From Streptomyces sp. ISL-1 (GTDB lineage Bacteria; Actinomycetota; Actinomycetes; Streptomycetales; Streptomycetaceae), in the NCBI RefSeq assembly GCF_018614585.1, contig NZ_JAGGOI010000004.1, forward strand, positions 327,055-391,054: a stretch of DNA of 64,000 bases, in the 5' to 3' direction. The translations under genes and the position numbers were made by a program. The notes beneath the pieces were generated by a model. That model ran no database searches. It was not told the DNA's origin and saw nothing but the letters and a program-made list of their open reading frames with translations. Shown here in pieces: positions 1 through 8,118 of the stretch. Within the stretch, counting starts at the first letter, position 1. Each line of letters opens with the position of its first letter.

Positions 1-362
1 CGCTTCCTGGCCTGGTCGGCGACGAGGAGGCTCACCTGCCTTTCGGCGTCGCAGCTGCCCAGCGACTGCGTGCCGCCGTACAGGCCGGGCGTCGAGCCGG
101 AGACGGTGCGCAGCGTCTGGCCCCCGGCGGGCCTGCTCGGCACGGTGGACGGGTCGGCCGGCGCGGGCCCGACATCGATCCTGGCCGTGGAGGCGGTGTA
201 CGGGTCCGGGCCCCTGGCCGCGGCGGGCTGGAGGAAGACTTCGTTCGGGTCGGTGGCCGCCGTCCTGCTGTTGCCGCCGCATCCGGCGACCAGGAGCGTG
301 CACGACAGCGCCGCGGACAGCCCGGCGACCGCGGCGTACCGACGGCGAATGGGTGGACGCAC
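1..362 (-). CDS. DUF6777-type lipoprotein, 5' part only
   Basis: Start of a minus-strand gene whose 3' part lies beyond the left edge. The GTG start at 362 is preceded by GGGAG about 8 nt upstream. The protein opens with RRR, a hydrophobic stretch and a lipobox (LLVAGC, Cys about residue 29), so it is an exported lipoprotein. The following sequence (EVFLQPAAARGPDPYTAST, then VSGSTPGLYGGTQSLGSC) matches what I recall of the Streptomyces DUF6777 family. Function unknown. It is divergent from the YndJ-like operon, and the 140-bp gap between them carries the palindromes described separately. Confidence 0.8.
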   Translation of the reverse strand, partial: MRPPIRRRYAAVAGLSAALSCTLLVAGCGGNSRTAATDPNEVFLQPAAARGPDPYTASTARIDVGPAPADPSTVPSRPAGGQTLRTVSGSTPGLYGGTQSLGSCDAERQVSLLVADQARK

Positions 363-427
363 GAAAGTCTCCCGCCTCTTCCCAATTGGTGCCTCTAAGT
401 ACTGCCGGATTCCTGTCACGCCCGCGA

Positions 428-486
428 CTTGAACGCGTTCAAGTAAGCGCATAGTCTCAACCCGCAGGGAATTGAACACGTTCAAG
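428..486 (+). promoter_or_regulatory. promoter with two TTGAAC-N2-GTTCAA operators
   Basis: A perfect 16-bp palindrome CTTGAACGCGTTCAAG lies at 428-443 and a near-perfect copy TTGAACACGTTCAA at 472-485, centres 43 bp apart. TTGAAC at 429-434 can act as -35 with a 17-bp spacer to TAGTCT at 452-457, so the first palindrome covers the -35 and the second lies just past the expected start of transcription. This is the layout of a repressor-controlled promoter for the operon starting at 504. The size and symmetry suit a TetR-type dimer; no such regulator is in the window. Confidence 0.6.
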
Positions 487-503
487 CCTGGGTGGGGTGC
501 GCG

Positions 504-1352
504 ATGTCCGTGCTGGTCAGCCTGATCGTGATGCTCGGCATGCTGGTGATCGTGCCCGCGGGACTCCGCCTCATCGACGCCGCCGGGCTCGCGGCCATTC
601 GGCGGACATGGCCGCTGTTCGCGGTCCCGGGAGCCGTCGCCCTCTGGCTGCCGCGATCGGCCACGGCGACCGGGCTCGCGGCCGTGTACGCGCTCGGCAC
701 GCTGGTCCTCGCCGCGCAGGCCCCACGCAGGCTCGCCCGCACCCGATCGCTCGCACCCGCGGAGATCGCGGTGCTCACGGCCCTGGTGACCCCGTCGGTA
801 GCCGGTGTGGCACTCGTCGCGGAACGCTCCGGGCAGGAGCTCTTCGGCTTCAGCCTGCCGATCCTGGCGCTGACCGTGCCGCACTTCCACTTCGCCGGGT
901 TCGCGGCCGCGCTGGTGGCGGGCCTGGTCTGCCGCACGTCAGCCGGTCCCACCGGGCGCTTCGCGGCGCTGAGCGTTCCACTCGGCACCCTTCTGGTCCT
1001 GGCCGGCTACTTCCTGGACGACTGGGCGGAACTGCTCGGTGCACTCGTACTGACCGCGGGCATGTGGGCCGTCGCGCTGCTGACCTGGCGCGACATCCGG
1101 ACCGGCGACCGCGGCGGGTTCACCCGCGACCCGCTCCCCCGCGACCGGTTCACCCGCGGCCTGCTGGCCGTCTCGGCCGCGGTGCTTGTGGTGACGATGC
1201 TGCTCGCCCTGAGCTGGGCGCTCGGCGAAGCCACCGGTCTGCCCCACCCCACCCTGACCTGGATGGCCGCCACCCACGGCCTGGGCAACGCCCTCGGCTT
1301 CGCACTCTGCTCGGTGCTGGCCCGGCAACGACTCAAGGAGACGGCCCCATGA
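504..1352 (+). CDS. YndJ-like integral membrane protein
   Basis: A 282-residue polytopic membrane protein with roughly eight hydrophobic segments spread over its length. Sequence character (PHFHFAGFAAALVAG, later THGLGNALGFALCSVLA near the C-terminus) fits the YndJ-like family of Bacillus and actinobacteria, whose function is unknown. ATG at 504 is chosen because GGTGGGG precedes it by about 6 nt; an in-frame GTG at 492 is possible. Its stop overlaps the next start (ATGA), so it is translationally coupled to the DUF1990 gene. First gene of a three-gene operon behind the twin-palindrome promoter. Confidence 0.8.
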   Translation: MSVLVSLIVMLGMLVIVPAGLRLIDAAGLAAIRRTWPLFAVPGAVALWLPRSATATGLAAVYALGTLVLAAQAPRRLARTRSLAPAEIAVLTALVTPSVAGVALVAERSGQELFGFSLPILALTVPHFHFAGFAAALVAGLVCRTSAGPTGRFAALSVPLGTLLVLAGYFLDDWAELLGALVLTAGMWAVALLTWRDIRTGDRGGFTRDPLPRDRFTRGLLAVSAAVLVVTMLLALSWALGEATGLPHPTLTWMAATHGLGNALGFALCSVLARQRLKETAP

Positions 1353-1897
1353 ATCCCGTACCCGCCCTCAACTATCCCGAGACCGGCGCCACCCGGGTCG
1401 GCCCGCTGCCCGACGGCTACCACCATCTCCACCACACAGCCAGGATCGGCCGGGGCCGCGCCGTCTTCGAGGCGGCGGGCGCGGCGGTCACCAGCTGGCG
1501 GATGCACCGCGGGTCGGGCGCCCAGCTGCGCGCCACGGCGGCGCGAGCGGAGCCCGGCGCCCGGGTCGAGGTCTCGCTCGGCGTCGGCCGGCTGCGGTTC
1601 ACCGCGCCGTGCGAGGTGATCTGGACGGCGTACGAGAAGGACCGGACGGGATTCGCGTACGGCACTTTGGCCGGGCATCCCGAGCGCGGCGAGGAGTCGT
1701 TCATCGTCGACATCCGCGACGACGGCTCGGTGTGGTTCACGGTCACGGCCTTCAGCCGTCCGGCGAGCTGGTACACCCGGCTCGCCGGTCCGCTCGTACC
1801 CGTGGTGCAGAAGTGGTACGCCAAGCGGCTCGGCCGTACGGTGCGACGGCTTGCCGCGGCCGATACTGGACGTGATGGAGTGGTTCAGCGACCCTGA
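1349..1897 (+). CDS. DUF1990 family protein
   Basis: A 182-residue soluble protein of the DUF1990 (YndJ-associated) family. N-terminal LNYPETGATR and the later RFTAPCEVIW and GTLAGHPERGEESF segments are typical; the last of these recalls the plant and bacterial UPF0548 proteins. No catalytic function is established. It starts in an ATGA overlap with the YndJ-like gene and its last 23 bases overlap the lipase-maturation-factor gene, so all three are probably one transcript. Fusions of YndJ and DUF1990 domains in other bacteria support a joint function (family knowledge). Confidence 0.85.
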   Translation: MNPVPALNYPETGATRVGPLPDGYHHLHHTARIGRGRAVFEAAGAAVTSWRMHRGSGAQLRATAARAEPGARVEVSLGVGRLRFTAPCEVIWTAYEKDRTGFAYGTLAGHPERGEESFIVDIRDDGSVWFTVTAFSRPASWYTRLAGPLVPVVQKWYAKRLGRTVRRLAAADTGRDGVVQRP

Positions 1898-3281
1898 CTA
1901 CTGGCTCGGCCGGCTGGTCTTCCAGCGGGCTCTGGCCGCCGTGTATCTGTTCGCCTTTCTCACCGCCGCCCTGCAGTTCCGGGCGCTGATCGGCGAGCGG
2001 GGCATGCTGCCGGTGCCCGCGTTCGTACGCCGGGCGCCGATGCGCCGTGCGCCGAGCCTGTTCCAACTGCGCTACTCCGACCGCCTGTTCGCCCTCTGCG
2101 CCTGGGCCGGCGCTCTGCTCTCGGCGGCGCTGGTGGCGGGCGCGGCCGACCATATCCCGCTCGCGGCCGCGATGGCGTGGTGGGCCGCGCTGTGGGTGCT
2201 GTATCTGTCGATCGTCAATGTCGGCCAGACGTGGTACGGCTTCGGCTGGGAGTCACTGCTCCTGGAGACGGGTTTTCTCGCGATCTTCCTCGGCAATGAC
2301 CGCACGGCCCCGCCGGTGCTGGTGCTGTGGCTGCTTCGCTGGGTGCTGTTCCGGGTGGAGTTCGGCGCGGGGCTGATCAAGCTGCGGGGCGACGAGTGCT
2401 GGCGCAAACTGACCTGTCTGGACTTCCACCACGAGACCCAGCCGATGCCGGGACCGCTGAGCTGGTTCTTCCACCATCTGCCCAAACCCCTCCACCGGGT
2501 CGAGGTGGCGGCAAACCATGTGACCCAGCTCGTCCTCCCCGTCCTGCTGTTCACACCTCAGCCGGTAGCCGGCGCGGCGGCGGGCGTGATCGTGCTGACC
2601 CAGCTGTGGCTGGTGGTGTCCGGCAACTTCGCCTGGCTGAACTGGCTGACCATCGTGCTCGCCCTCTCCGCCGTGGACGGCTCGCTGTTCGCGGATCCGC
2701 CCGCGCTGCCCGCGCCCCCGCTCTGGCACGAGGTCGTGGTGATCGCCGTCACCGCCCTGATCGTCGGCCTCAGTTACCGTCCGGCGCGCAATCTCTTCTC
2801 GCGGCGGCAGCAGATGAACCGGTCCTACGATCCGCTCCATCTGGTCAACGCGTACGGCGCGTTCGGCTCCGTCGGGCGGGTGCGGCACGAAGTGGTGGTC
2901 GAGGGCACCGAAGAAATGGTCCTGCATCCGGGCACGGTATGGCAGGAGTACGAATTCAAGGGCAAACCGGGTGATGTGCGCAGAATGCCCCGCCAGTTCG
3001 CGCCGTACCATCTGCGGCTCGACTGGCTGATGTGGTTCGCCGCGCTCTCCCCCGCCTACGCGGCCCCCTGGTTCGGTCCGTTCGTGGAGCGGCTGCTGGA
3101 CGGTGACCGGGACACGCTGCGGCTGCTGCGCCGCAATCCGTTCCCCCACGCCCCGCCCGCGTACGTCCGCGCCAGGCTGTACCGCTACCGGTACACGACC
3201 TGGCGCGAACTGCGGGCCACCGGCGCCTGGTGGCACCGGACCTATGTGCGCGAGTTCCTCAGGCCGACCAGGCTACGTTGA
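1875..3281 (+). CDS. lipase maturation factor family protein (LMF1-like)
   Basis: A 468-residue membrane protein of the lipase maturation factor family. Diagnostic segments are WYGFGWESLLLETGFLAIFL, LLRWVLFRVEFGAGLIKLRG, and DWLMWFAALS near the C-terminus. About seven membrane spans are followed by a soluble C-terminal region ending in a basic tail. In vertebrates LMF1 helps lipases fold in the ER; bacterial members are uncharacterised and often sit with YndJ/DUF1990 genes as here. The ATG at 1875 is preferred (a TTG at 1851 and a GTG at 1872 are in frame). It ends before a strong bidirectional hairpin. Confidence 0.88.
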   Translation: MEWFSDPDYWLGRLVFQRALAAVYLFAFLTAALQFRALIGERGMLPVPAFVRRAPMRRAPSLFQLRYSDRLFALCAWAGALLSAALVAGAADHIPLAAAMAWWAALWVLYLSIVNVGQTWYGFGWESLLLETGFLAIFLGNDRTAPPVLVLWLLRWVLFRVEFGAGLIKLRGDECWRKLTCLDFHHETQPMPGPLSWFFHHLPKPLHRVEVAANHVTQLVLPVLLFTPQPVAGAAAGVIVLTQLWLVVSGNFAWLNWLTIVLALSAVDGSLFADPPALPAPPLWHEVVVIAVTALIVGLSYRPARNLFSRRQQMNRSYDPLHLVNAYGAFGSVGRVRHEVVVEGTEEMVLHPGTVWQEYEFKGKPGDVRRMPRQFAPYHLRLDWLMWFAALSPAYAAPWFGPFVERLLDGDRDTLRLLRRNPFPHAPPAYVRARLYRYRYTTWRELRATGAWWHRTYVREFLRPTRLR

Positions 3282-3390
3282 GCACCCGGACGCGCTCATG
3301 TGCTCAGGAGTCGTGAAGTCGTGCGGGCGGATCCCCGAATGGTTGTTGACGGTCACCGCGATGGGCGCGGCCCGGTTCTCGGCCCCCGAA

Positions 3391-3431
3391 CGCCCCGTAC
3401 CCCCCGCCCGTGCGGCAGGGGGTACGGGGCG
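3391..3431. terminator. bidirectional hairpin terminator
   Basis: Perfect inverted repeat: arms CGCCCCGTACCCCC at 3391-3404 and its complement at 3418-3431, with a 13-nt loop. It lies between the convergent lipase-maturation-factor gene and the 57-residue minus-strand gene, where a shared terminator is expected. No T-run, as is usual for Streptomyces. Confidence 0.8.
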
Positions 3432-3442
3432 AAGCGATCCGC

Positions 3443-3616
3443 TCAGTCGATGCCGGGCAGGATGTGCGGCTCGGCCAGGTCGTCCTCGTAGCCGGCCAGC
3501 CTGATCGGGGCCGAACGGGCCCAGACTTCCAGACTGCCGAGTTCGTCGGGCCGGGCGACCCGCTCGCCGCCGCGTTCCGGCGGTCGCTTCTCGTGCTTCT
3601 TCACATCTGATGTCAC
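3443..3616 (-). CDS. small conserved-looking protein, 57 residues
   Basis: The GTG at 3616 is preceded by AGAGGAG with 6-nt spacing, a better ribosome site than any upstream in-frame start (the open frame reaches 3649). The 57-residue product is charged and hydrophilic at the N-terminus (VTSDVKKHEKRPPERGG) and ends in the ordered-looking segment APIRLAGYEDDLAEPHILPG. No signal peptide or membrane span. Gene position between its own promoter gap and a strong terminator, plus the good Shine-Dalgarno, argue that it is real. I do not recognise the family; a small regulatory protein or a peptide precursor are both possible. Confidence 0.6.
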   Translation of the reverse strand: MTSDVKKHEKRPPERGGERVARPDELGSLEVWARSAPIRLAGYEDDLAEPHILPGID

Positions 3617-3878
3617 CGCGCACTCCTCTGTGTCGCGTAACTGGGACAAGGGCAGTTCGGTCGCGGTGGCGCCGGTATTCGGGCGGGACCGCAGCCTGGT
3701 TGCAGACCTGTCCCAGGACGGCCAAGGGGGTTTCGTGGGCCCTTTGGTGGCGTCCGTTCACCCAAGAGTAACCAAATGAGCAGAGCTCCGCTCGATGGGG
3801 CCTGTAAACCTCTGGTAAACCGACTTAATTCCGGCCAACGATCTTTCCCTGTGCGGTGCTTCATGGGATCGTGCGCGG

Positions 3879-4715
3879 ATGATTTCCTGGCCCGCGCAAA
3901 ACTGCCTCGAAGGCAGGACAGCCCTGGTGACAGGGGCTTCCCGTGGCATCGGCTTCGCCATCGCCGGAGCACTGGCCGGTGCGGGGGCCGGTGTGGTGGT
4001 CACCGCCCGGGACCCGGATGGAGTAACAGCGGCCGTTGCCCAGCTGCGGGACGCGGGAGCGCGGGCGGCGGGCTGCGCCGGGAGCGTGGCCGACCCTGCC
4101 CATCTCGATCGCTGCACCGCCCTCGCCGTGCGGGAGTTCGGGCGGCTCGACATCCTGGTCAACAACGCCGCCACGAACGCACCCTACGGTCCGCTGATGG
4201 AGGCCGATCCCGACCAGTGGCGGCAGGCGTTCGCGGTGAATGTGGAGGCGGCGCTGCGGCTGGTGCAACTCGCCTGGCGGGCCTGGATGCGTGAGCACGG
4301 CGGCGCGGTGGTCAACATCTGCACCGAGGGAACGCACGGAGTGGGCCCGCGGGTGGGTGCGTACGGCACGAGCAAGGCGGCGCTGCGGCATCTCACACAG
4401 CAGCTCGCCGGCGAACTCGCCCCGGCGGTACGGGTGAACGCGGTCTCACCGGGTCTCGTTCGCACCGAGATGGCGCGCTTCGTGTGGGAGGGCGCCGAGC
4501 GGCGGATCGCCGAGGGGATGCCGCTGGGACGGATCGGCGAGCCCGACGATGTGGCGCGGGCGGTGCTGTGGCTGGTCTCGGACGAGTCCGCGTGGGTGAC
4601 CGGGGCCGATCTGCTGGTGGACGGCGGTACGAGGGTGCGCGCGGCGGCGGGCACGGGCTCGTACGCCGTCCATGACCAGCTGCGGGCTACCAGTTCGCCG
4701 GAGCGTAGTCCTTGA
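3879..4715 (+). CDS. SDR family NAD(P)-dependent oxidoreductase
   Basis: A classical short-chain dehydrogenase of 278 residues. The cofactor motif TGASRGIG is near residue 20, NNAA near residue 95, and the catalytic YGTSK near residue 160; the loop VNAVSPGLVRTEM and the C-terminal VTGADLLVDGG are typical of the FabG-like clan. Substrate unknown. The catalytic Ser position is replaced (NICTEGT, where NxSS is usual). Ribosome site weak. The last 29 bases overlap the end of the convergent larger SDR gene. FabG-like by sequence but not part of a fatty-acid cluster. Confidence 0.88.
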   Translation: MISWPAQNCLEGRTALVTGASRGIGFAIAGALAGAGAGVVVTARDPDGVTAAVAQLRDAGARAAGCAGSVADPAHLDRCTALAVREFGRLDILVNNAATNAPYGPLMEADPDQWRQAFAVNVEAALRLVQLAWRAWMREHGGAVVNICTEGTHGVGPRVGAYGTSKAALRHLTQQLAGELAPAVRVNAVSPGLVRTEMARFVWEGAERRIAEGMPLGRIGEPDDVARAVLWLVSDESAWVTGADLLVDGGTRVRAAAGTGSYAVHDQLRATSSPERSP

Positions 4716-6150
4716 GGAAGCAGCCGTAGAGGTCCTCGCCGTCCTCGCCGCGCACGATCGGGTCGTAGACGCGTGCGGCGCCGTCGACCAGGTCGAGCGG
4801 GGCGTGGAAACCCTCGTCGGCAAGGCGCATCTTGTCGGGGTGCGGGCGCTCGTCGGTGATCCAGCCGGTGTCGACGGCGGTCATCAAAATGCCGTCGGAC
4901 TCGAACATCTCCTGGGCGCTGGTGCGGGTGAGCATGTTCAGCGCGGCCTTGGCCATGTTGGTGTGCGGATGGCCCGCGCCCTTGTAGCCGCGGCTGAAGA
5001 CGCCCTCCATGGCGGAGACGTTCACCACGTAGGTGCGCTTGGCCTCGGCGGCGGCCATGGCCGGGCGCAGCCGGCTGATCAGGATGAACGGCGCGGTGGA
5101 GTTGCACAGCTGCACTTCGAGCAGCTCGACCGGTTCGACCTCGGAAACGGTCTGGATCCAGCTGTTGGTGTCGTGCAGATCGGGGACCAGGCCACCGGCG
5201 TCGATCGCGGTGCCCGCCGCGATGCGCTCCAGGGACGCCGAGCCGGAGACCAGCGCGAGGCCGGTGACGTCCTGGGCGGTGAGGCCCTCGCCGGCGGCGG
5301 ACGGCAGGGCTGCGACGGAAACCACGGCGCCGCTGCCGAAGGTGCCGATGACCTGGGCGGGCGGCAGCTCGCCCACGGGCAGCGGGGCGGACTCGGCGGC
5401 GACCAGTTCGCTGTACGCCTGCGGGGAGCGGCGTACGGTCTGCGCGGCGTTGTTGATCAGGATGTCCAGCGGGCCCTCGGCTGCCACCGAGTCGGCGAGG
5501 GCGACGACCTGCGCCGGGTCGCGCAGATCGATGCCGACGATCTTGAGCCGGTGGATCCACTCGTCACTGTCCGGCATCGCCTTGAAGCGGCGGATCGCGT
5601 CGCTGGGGAAGCGGGTGGTGATCGTGGTGTGGGCGCCGTCACGCAGCAGTCGCAGCGCGATGTACATGCCGATCTTCGCCCGGCCGCCGGTGAGCAGGGC
5701 GCGCTTGCCGGTCAGGTCCGTGCGGGCGTCACGGCGGGCCCGGTTCTCGGCGGCGCACTCCTGGCAGAGCTGGTGGTAGAAGGCGTCGACCTCGATATAG
5801 CGGGTCTTGCAGATGTAGCAGGACCGGGGGCGCTGGAGTATCCCCGCGATCTCGCCGATGACGGACGAGGACGGCAGCAAGCCCTCCGTCTCGTCGTCGA
5901 TGCGCTCGGCGGAGCCCGTGGCGGTGGCCTCGGTGACCGTCTTGTCGTGCGCGGTCTTGGCGGCCCGGCGCTCCTGGCGGCGGCGCTGCTTCACGGTGCG
6001 GTAGATGCCGGCGGTGGCGCGCCGTACCTTGATCGCGTCGGGGTGGTCGACGTCCAGCTTGTCGAGTTCGTCGAGCACGCCGAGGCAGACGGCCAGGCGC
6101 TCCGGGTCGATGCCCGGGCCGTACACCGGGCTGTCCTCTGTCACCGTCAT
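4687..6150 (-). CDS. large SDR-fold oxidoreductase with CxxC N-terminal domain
   Basis: A 487-residue protein, about twice the usual SDR length. The first 145 residues are charged (RRRQERRAAK near 60) and contain a probable zinc ribbon, CYICK...CQEC, before an SDR domain beginning GKRALLTGGRAKIG. NNAAQ is present, but where SDRs have YxxxK this protein has TNMAK: the Lys is kept and the Tyr is replaced, while a Ser remains in NVSAMEG. Activity may therefore be altered or lost. I recall similar long SDR proteins in other actinobacteria and in eukaryotes, of unknown substrate. ATG start at 6150. Convergent, overlapping, with the shorter SDR gene. Confidence 0.8.
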   Translation of the reverse strand: MTVTEDSPVYGPGIDPERLAVCLGVLDELDKLDVDHPDAIKVRRATAGIYRTVKQRRRQERRAAKTAHDKTVTEATATGSAERIDDETEGLLPSSSVIGEIAGILQRPRSCYICKTRYIEVDAFYHQLCQECAAENRARRDARTDLTGKRALLTGGRAKIGMYIALRLLRDGAHTTITTRFPSDAIRRFKAMPDSDEWIHRLKIVGIDLRDPAQVVALADSVAAEGPLDILINNAAQTVRRSPQAYSELVAAESAPLPVGELPPAQVIGTFGSGAVVSVAALPSAAGEGLTAQDVTGLALVSGSASLERIAAGTAIDAGGLVPDLHDTNSWIQTVSEVEPVELLEVQLCNSTAPFILISRLRPAMAAAEAKRTYVVNVSAMEGVFSRGYKGAGHPHTNMAKAALNMLTRTSAQEMFESDGILMTAVDTGWITDERPHPDKMRLADEGFHAPLDLVDGAARVYDPIVRGEDGEDLYGCFLKDYAPANW

Positions 6151-6281
6151 TGCCTTAATCGTTCCTCGATCACTCGTGCGCTTGGGGTTCTCAAAAGCGC
6201 AACTTTACTGAGCAAAAGGGTGACGACAAAATCCCGGAACCGGGGGCTTGGGTCCAAGCCCCCGGCTCTCCCACCCGGGCC

Positions 6282-7010
6282 TCACGCAAACAGGCCGGTC
6301 AGCCATGTCCGCCAGGCGTCCTCGTTCCTCGCCGGGTCCGCGCCACCGGCGAAGTCGTGCACGCTGACGCCGACCGGCGCACCGAAGTGGTTACGGCCGA
6401 AGATCCGGTACATCGCCTCGTCGGTGCGCAGCCCGATGAAGTACTGGTTGCGGTAGTCCAGGACCGCGTCCACCGGTCCGGCGCCCGGCACTTCGACCCG
6501 TACCGTCGCGCCCTGGACCGCGTCGTCCGGCAGCCCGAGTCCGCGGCTGACGACTTCGAGGCCGCCGGGAGCGTTGGAGGCGACGGGGGCATCCAGCGTC
6601 GCGAACGTGGCCGCCCGCCCGCTGAAGTGCTTGAGGTACTGCCGCAGGGTGTGCATATAGAAGTCGGTGTGCTTGTTCGCGCCGTCATACTGGTTGTCCC
6701 AGTCCTCGATGAGGATGCCGCTGTGCACATAGCGCACCCATGAGCCGCCGCCCTCGCGCGGCTCGATGACATGGTCGAGCTGGTTGAAGGTCTGCTGGGA
6801 CACGCCCTCCGCGTCCTCGGTGCGGCCGGTGAGGCGGTGCGGCGGGTCCCATGCGGTGACGGTGCCGCCGTAGGGGGCCGCTCCGCCCTCCTTGGGTTCG
6901 TACTCCATGGGCCACAGCCAGCCCGCCGTGCCGGTGGTGATCGCGTCCCAGACCTGCTCGGGGCTCGCGTCGACCTCGAACTCGCGGACGATCTCGAATT
7001 CCTTGGACAT
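6282..7010 (-). CDS. SRPBCC (AHSA1-type) family protein
   Basis: A 242-residue START/Bet v1-fold protein: VREFEVDASPEQVWDAIT at the N-terminus and the WLWPMEY / WDPPHRL segments are typical AHSA1 (activator of Hsp90 ATPase homologue) motifs. The domain covers about residues 1-140, with an extra C-terminal half that may be a second similar domain. Such proteins bind hydrophobic ligands; the ligand here is unknown. AGGAGTCACC precedes the ATG. It is third in an ArsR / 30-residue ORF / SRPBCC operon, a frequent pairing in which the ArsR protein represses the SRPBCC gene. Confidence 0.85.
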   Translation of the reverse strand: MSKEFEIVREFEVDASPEQVWDAITTGTAGWLWPMEYEPKEGGAAPYGGTVTAWDPPHRLTGRTEDAEGVSQQTFNQLDHVIEPREGGGSWVRYVHSGILIEDWDNQYDGANKHTDFYMHTLRQYLKHFSGRAATFATLDAPVASNAPGGLEVVSRGLGLPDDAVQGATVRVEVPGAGPVDAVLDYRNQYFIGLRTDEAMYRIFGRNHFGAPVGVSVHDFAGGADPARNEDAWRTWLTGLFA

Positions 7011-7025
7011 GGTGACTCCTGATAC

Positions 7026-7118
7026 TCAGGCGCACTGCGGCGCGTAGACGATGTGCTGGATGCCCGAACCGAAACTCGTGGCCCGCCACAGGAAATCGGT
7101 GACGACCGGCTTCCTCAT
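7026..7118 (-). CDS. 30-residue ORF coupled to ArsR gene
   Basis: An ATG overlaps the stop of the ArsR-family gene (ATGA), and a 30-codon frame runs to a TGA 15 nt before the SRPBCC start. It begins MRKPVVTDFLWRATSF, goes on to GSGIQHIVYAPQC and ends in Ala. Codon third positions are almost all G or C, as in neighbouring genes, and it fills the 104-bp gap between two genes that are otherwise tightly packed. It may be a true small protein, a coupling leader for the SRPBCC gene, or a remnant. No family recognised. Confidence 0.45.
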   Translation of the reverse strand: MRKPVVTDFLWRATSFGSGIQHIVYAPQCA

Positions 7119-7750
7119 GACGCCTCCTCGATGGCGGGCGGGGATGACGACTCCTCGATGGCGGGCGGGGTTTTCACGGTTGGGTGGAGGGCGACGACGA
7201 TGCGGTGGTCGCGGCCACCGGCGGCGTTCTCGTCGTGGTATTTGGCGATCAGGGCCCCGATGCCCGAGGTCAGCTCCGCCACGAACGCGGCCCGGTCGGC
7301 GGCGGAGGCAAAACGCACCTCGCCGTCGAGCGCGTAGGTCGCGAGGCCCTTGCGGGCCTTGGCGGCGCCCGTGATCAGGGTGCCGACATCGCGGACCAGC
7401 CGCGCGGCGACGGCGAGCAGCCAGCGCGCGGAGAGCTGGTCGCGGAAGCGGGCCGGGTCGGGTTGCACCGCGGCCAGCGCGAGCGGGGAGATGACGTACG
7501 AGGCCGCGGTGGCCCGCATCAGCCGCTCGGTGACATTGCCCTTCCTGCGCTCGCCGGCCAGCTCGACCAGACCGTGCCGCTCCAGCGCCTTGAGGTGGTA
7601 GTTCACCTTCTGGCGGGGAAGCCCGACCCGGCCGGCCAGCATGGCGGCCGACGCCGGTCCGCCGGCGAGCTCGGCGAGCAGCCTGGAGCGCATGGGGTCC
7701 AGCGAGACGGCGGCAGCCGCCGAGTCCTCGATCACGGTCACGTCCAACAT
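7115..7750 (-). CDS. ArsR/helix-turn-helix transcriptional regulator
   Basis: A 211-residue DNA-binding protein. An N-terminal winged helix (DPMRSRLLAELAGGPASAAM, then VNYHLKALERHGLVELAGER, about residues 18-70) is clearly ArsR-type; the remaining 140 residues resemble the sensory part of larger ArsR regulators paired with SRPBCC genes. No metal-binding Cys cluster, so it is not a metal sensor. The C-terminus carries a 27-bp in-frame duplication giving PPAIEESSS/PPAIEEAS. An inverted repeat CCGACAA...TTGTCGG at 7766-7803, just upstream of its start, could be an autoregulatory site. Confidence 0.85.
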   Translation of the reverse strand: MLDVTVIEDSAAAAVSLDPMRSRLLAELAGGPASAAMLAGRVGLPRQKVNYHLKALERHGLVELAGERRKGNVTERLMRATAASYVISPLALAAVQPDPARFRDQLSARWLLAVAARLVRDVGTLITGAAKARKGLATYALDGEVRFASAADRAAFVAELTSGIGALIAKYHDENAAGGRDHRIVVALHPTVKTPPAIEESSSPPAIEEAS

Positions 7751-8118
7751 GTCTCCACCGTCTCACCGACAACTTATTTTGTCCAGACTCATTTCATTGT
7801 CGGAGAGCGTAACTGGCCGAATCCTGTGAGAAACCCTGCGGAATTCCCTTTGGTCCAGACCCTTCACGGCCCCCTCGCACCCAGGGGCCGCTTCCCGCTT
7901 CCCCGACCTGCACATCCGGCGCCGACGTGCGGCGGAGGAGGCACCCAACAGGCCGTCAGAGACGGTGATCGGCGCGGCGCCCCGCAAGAGGCATGCATAC
8001 GTTTTGCGCCAGGTTTCACAAAGCCCACACAGGTTCCCCAAATTACGCCCCACTATGTGATCCGACAGAGAGCGGGACAGGCGGGGCGTTCTGACGCGCC
8101 GACGAACCGCTGGGGGGC
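7751..8118. promoter_or_regulatory. divergent intergenic region before exopolysaccharide cluster
   Basis: About 370 bp without a convincing gene. The left end holds the ArsR-gene promoter with the CCGACAA/TTGTCGG inverted repeat. The right end must hold the promoter of the exopolysaccharide cluster; AT-richer segments around 7990-8065 (for example ATACGTTTTGCG and CACTATGTGATCC) are the likely places, but I cannot assign -35 and -10 boxes with confidence. Confidence 0.4.
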
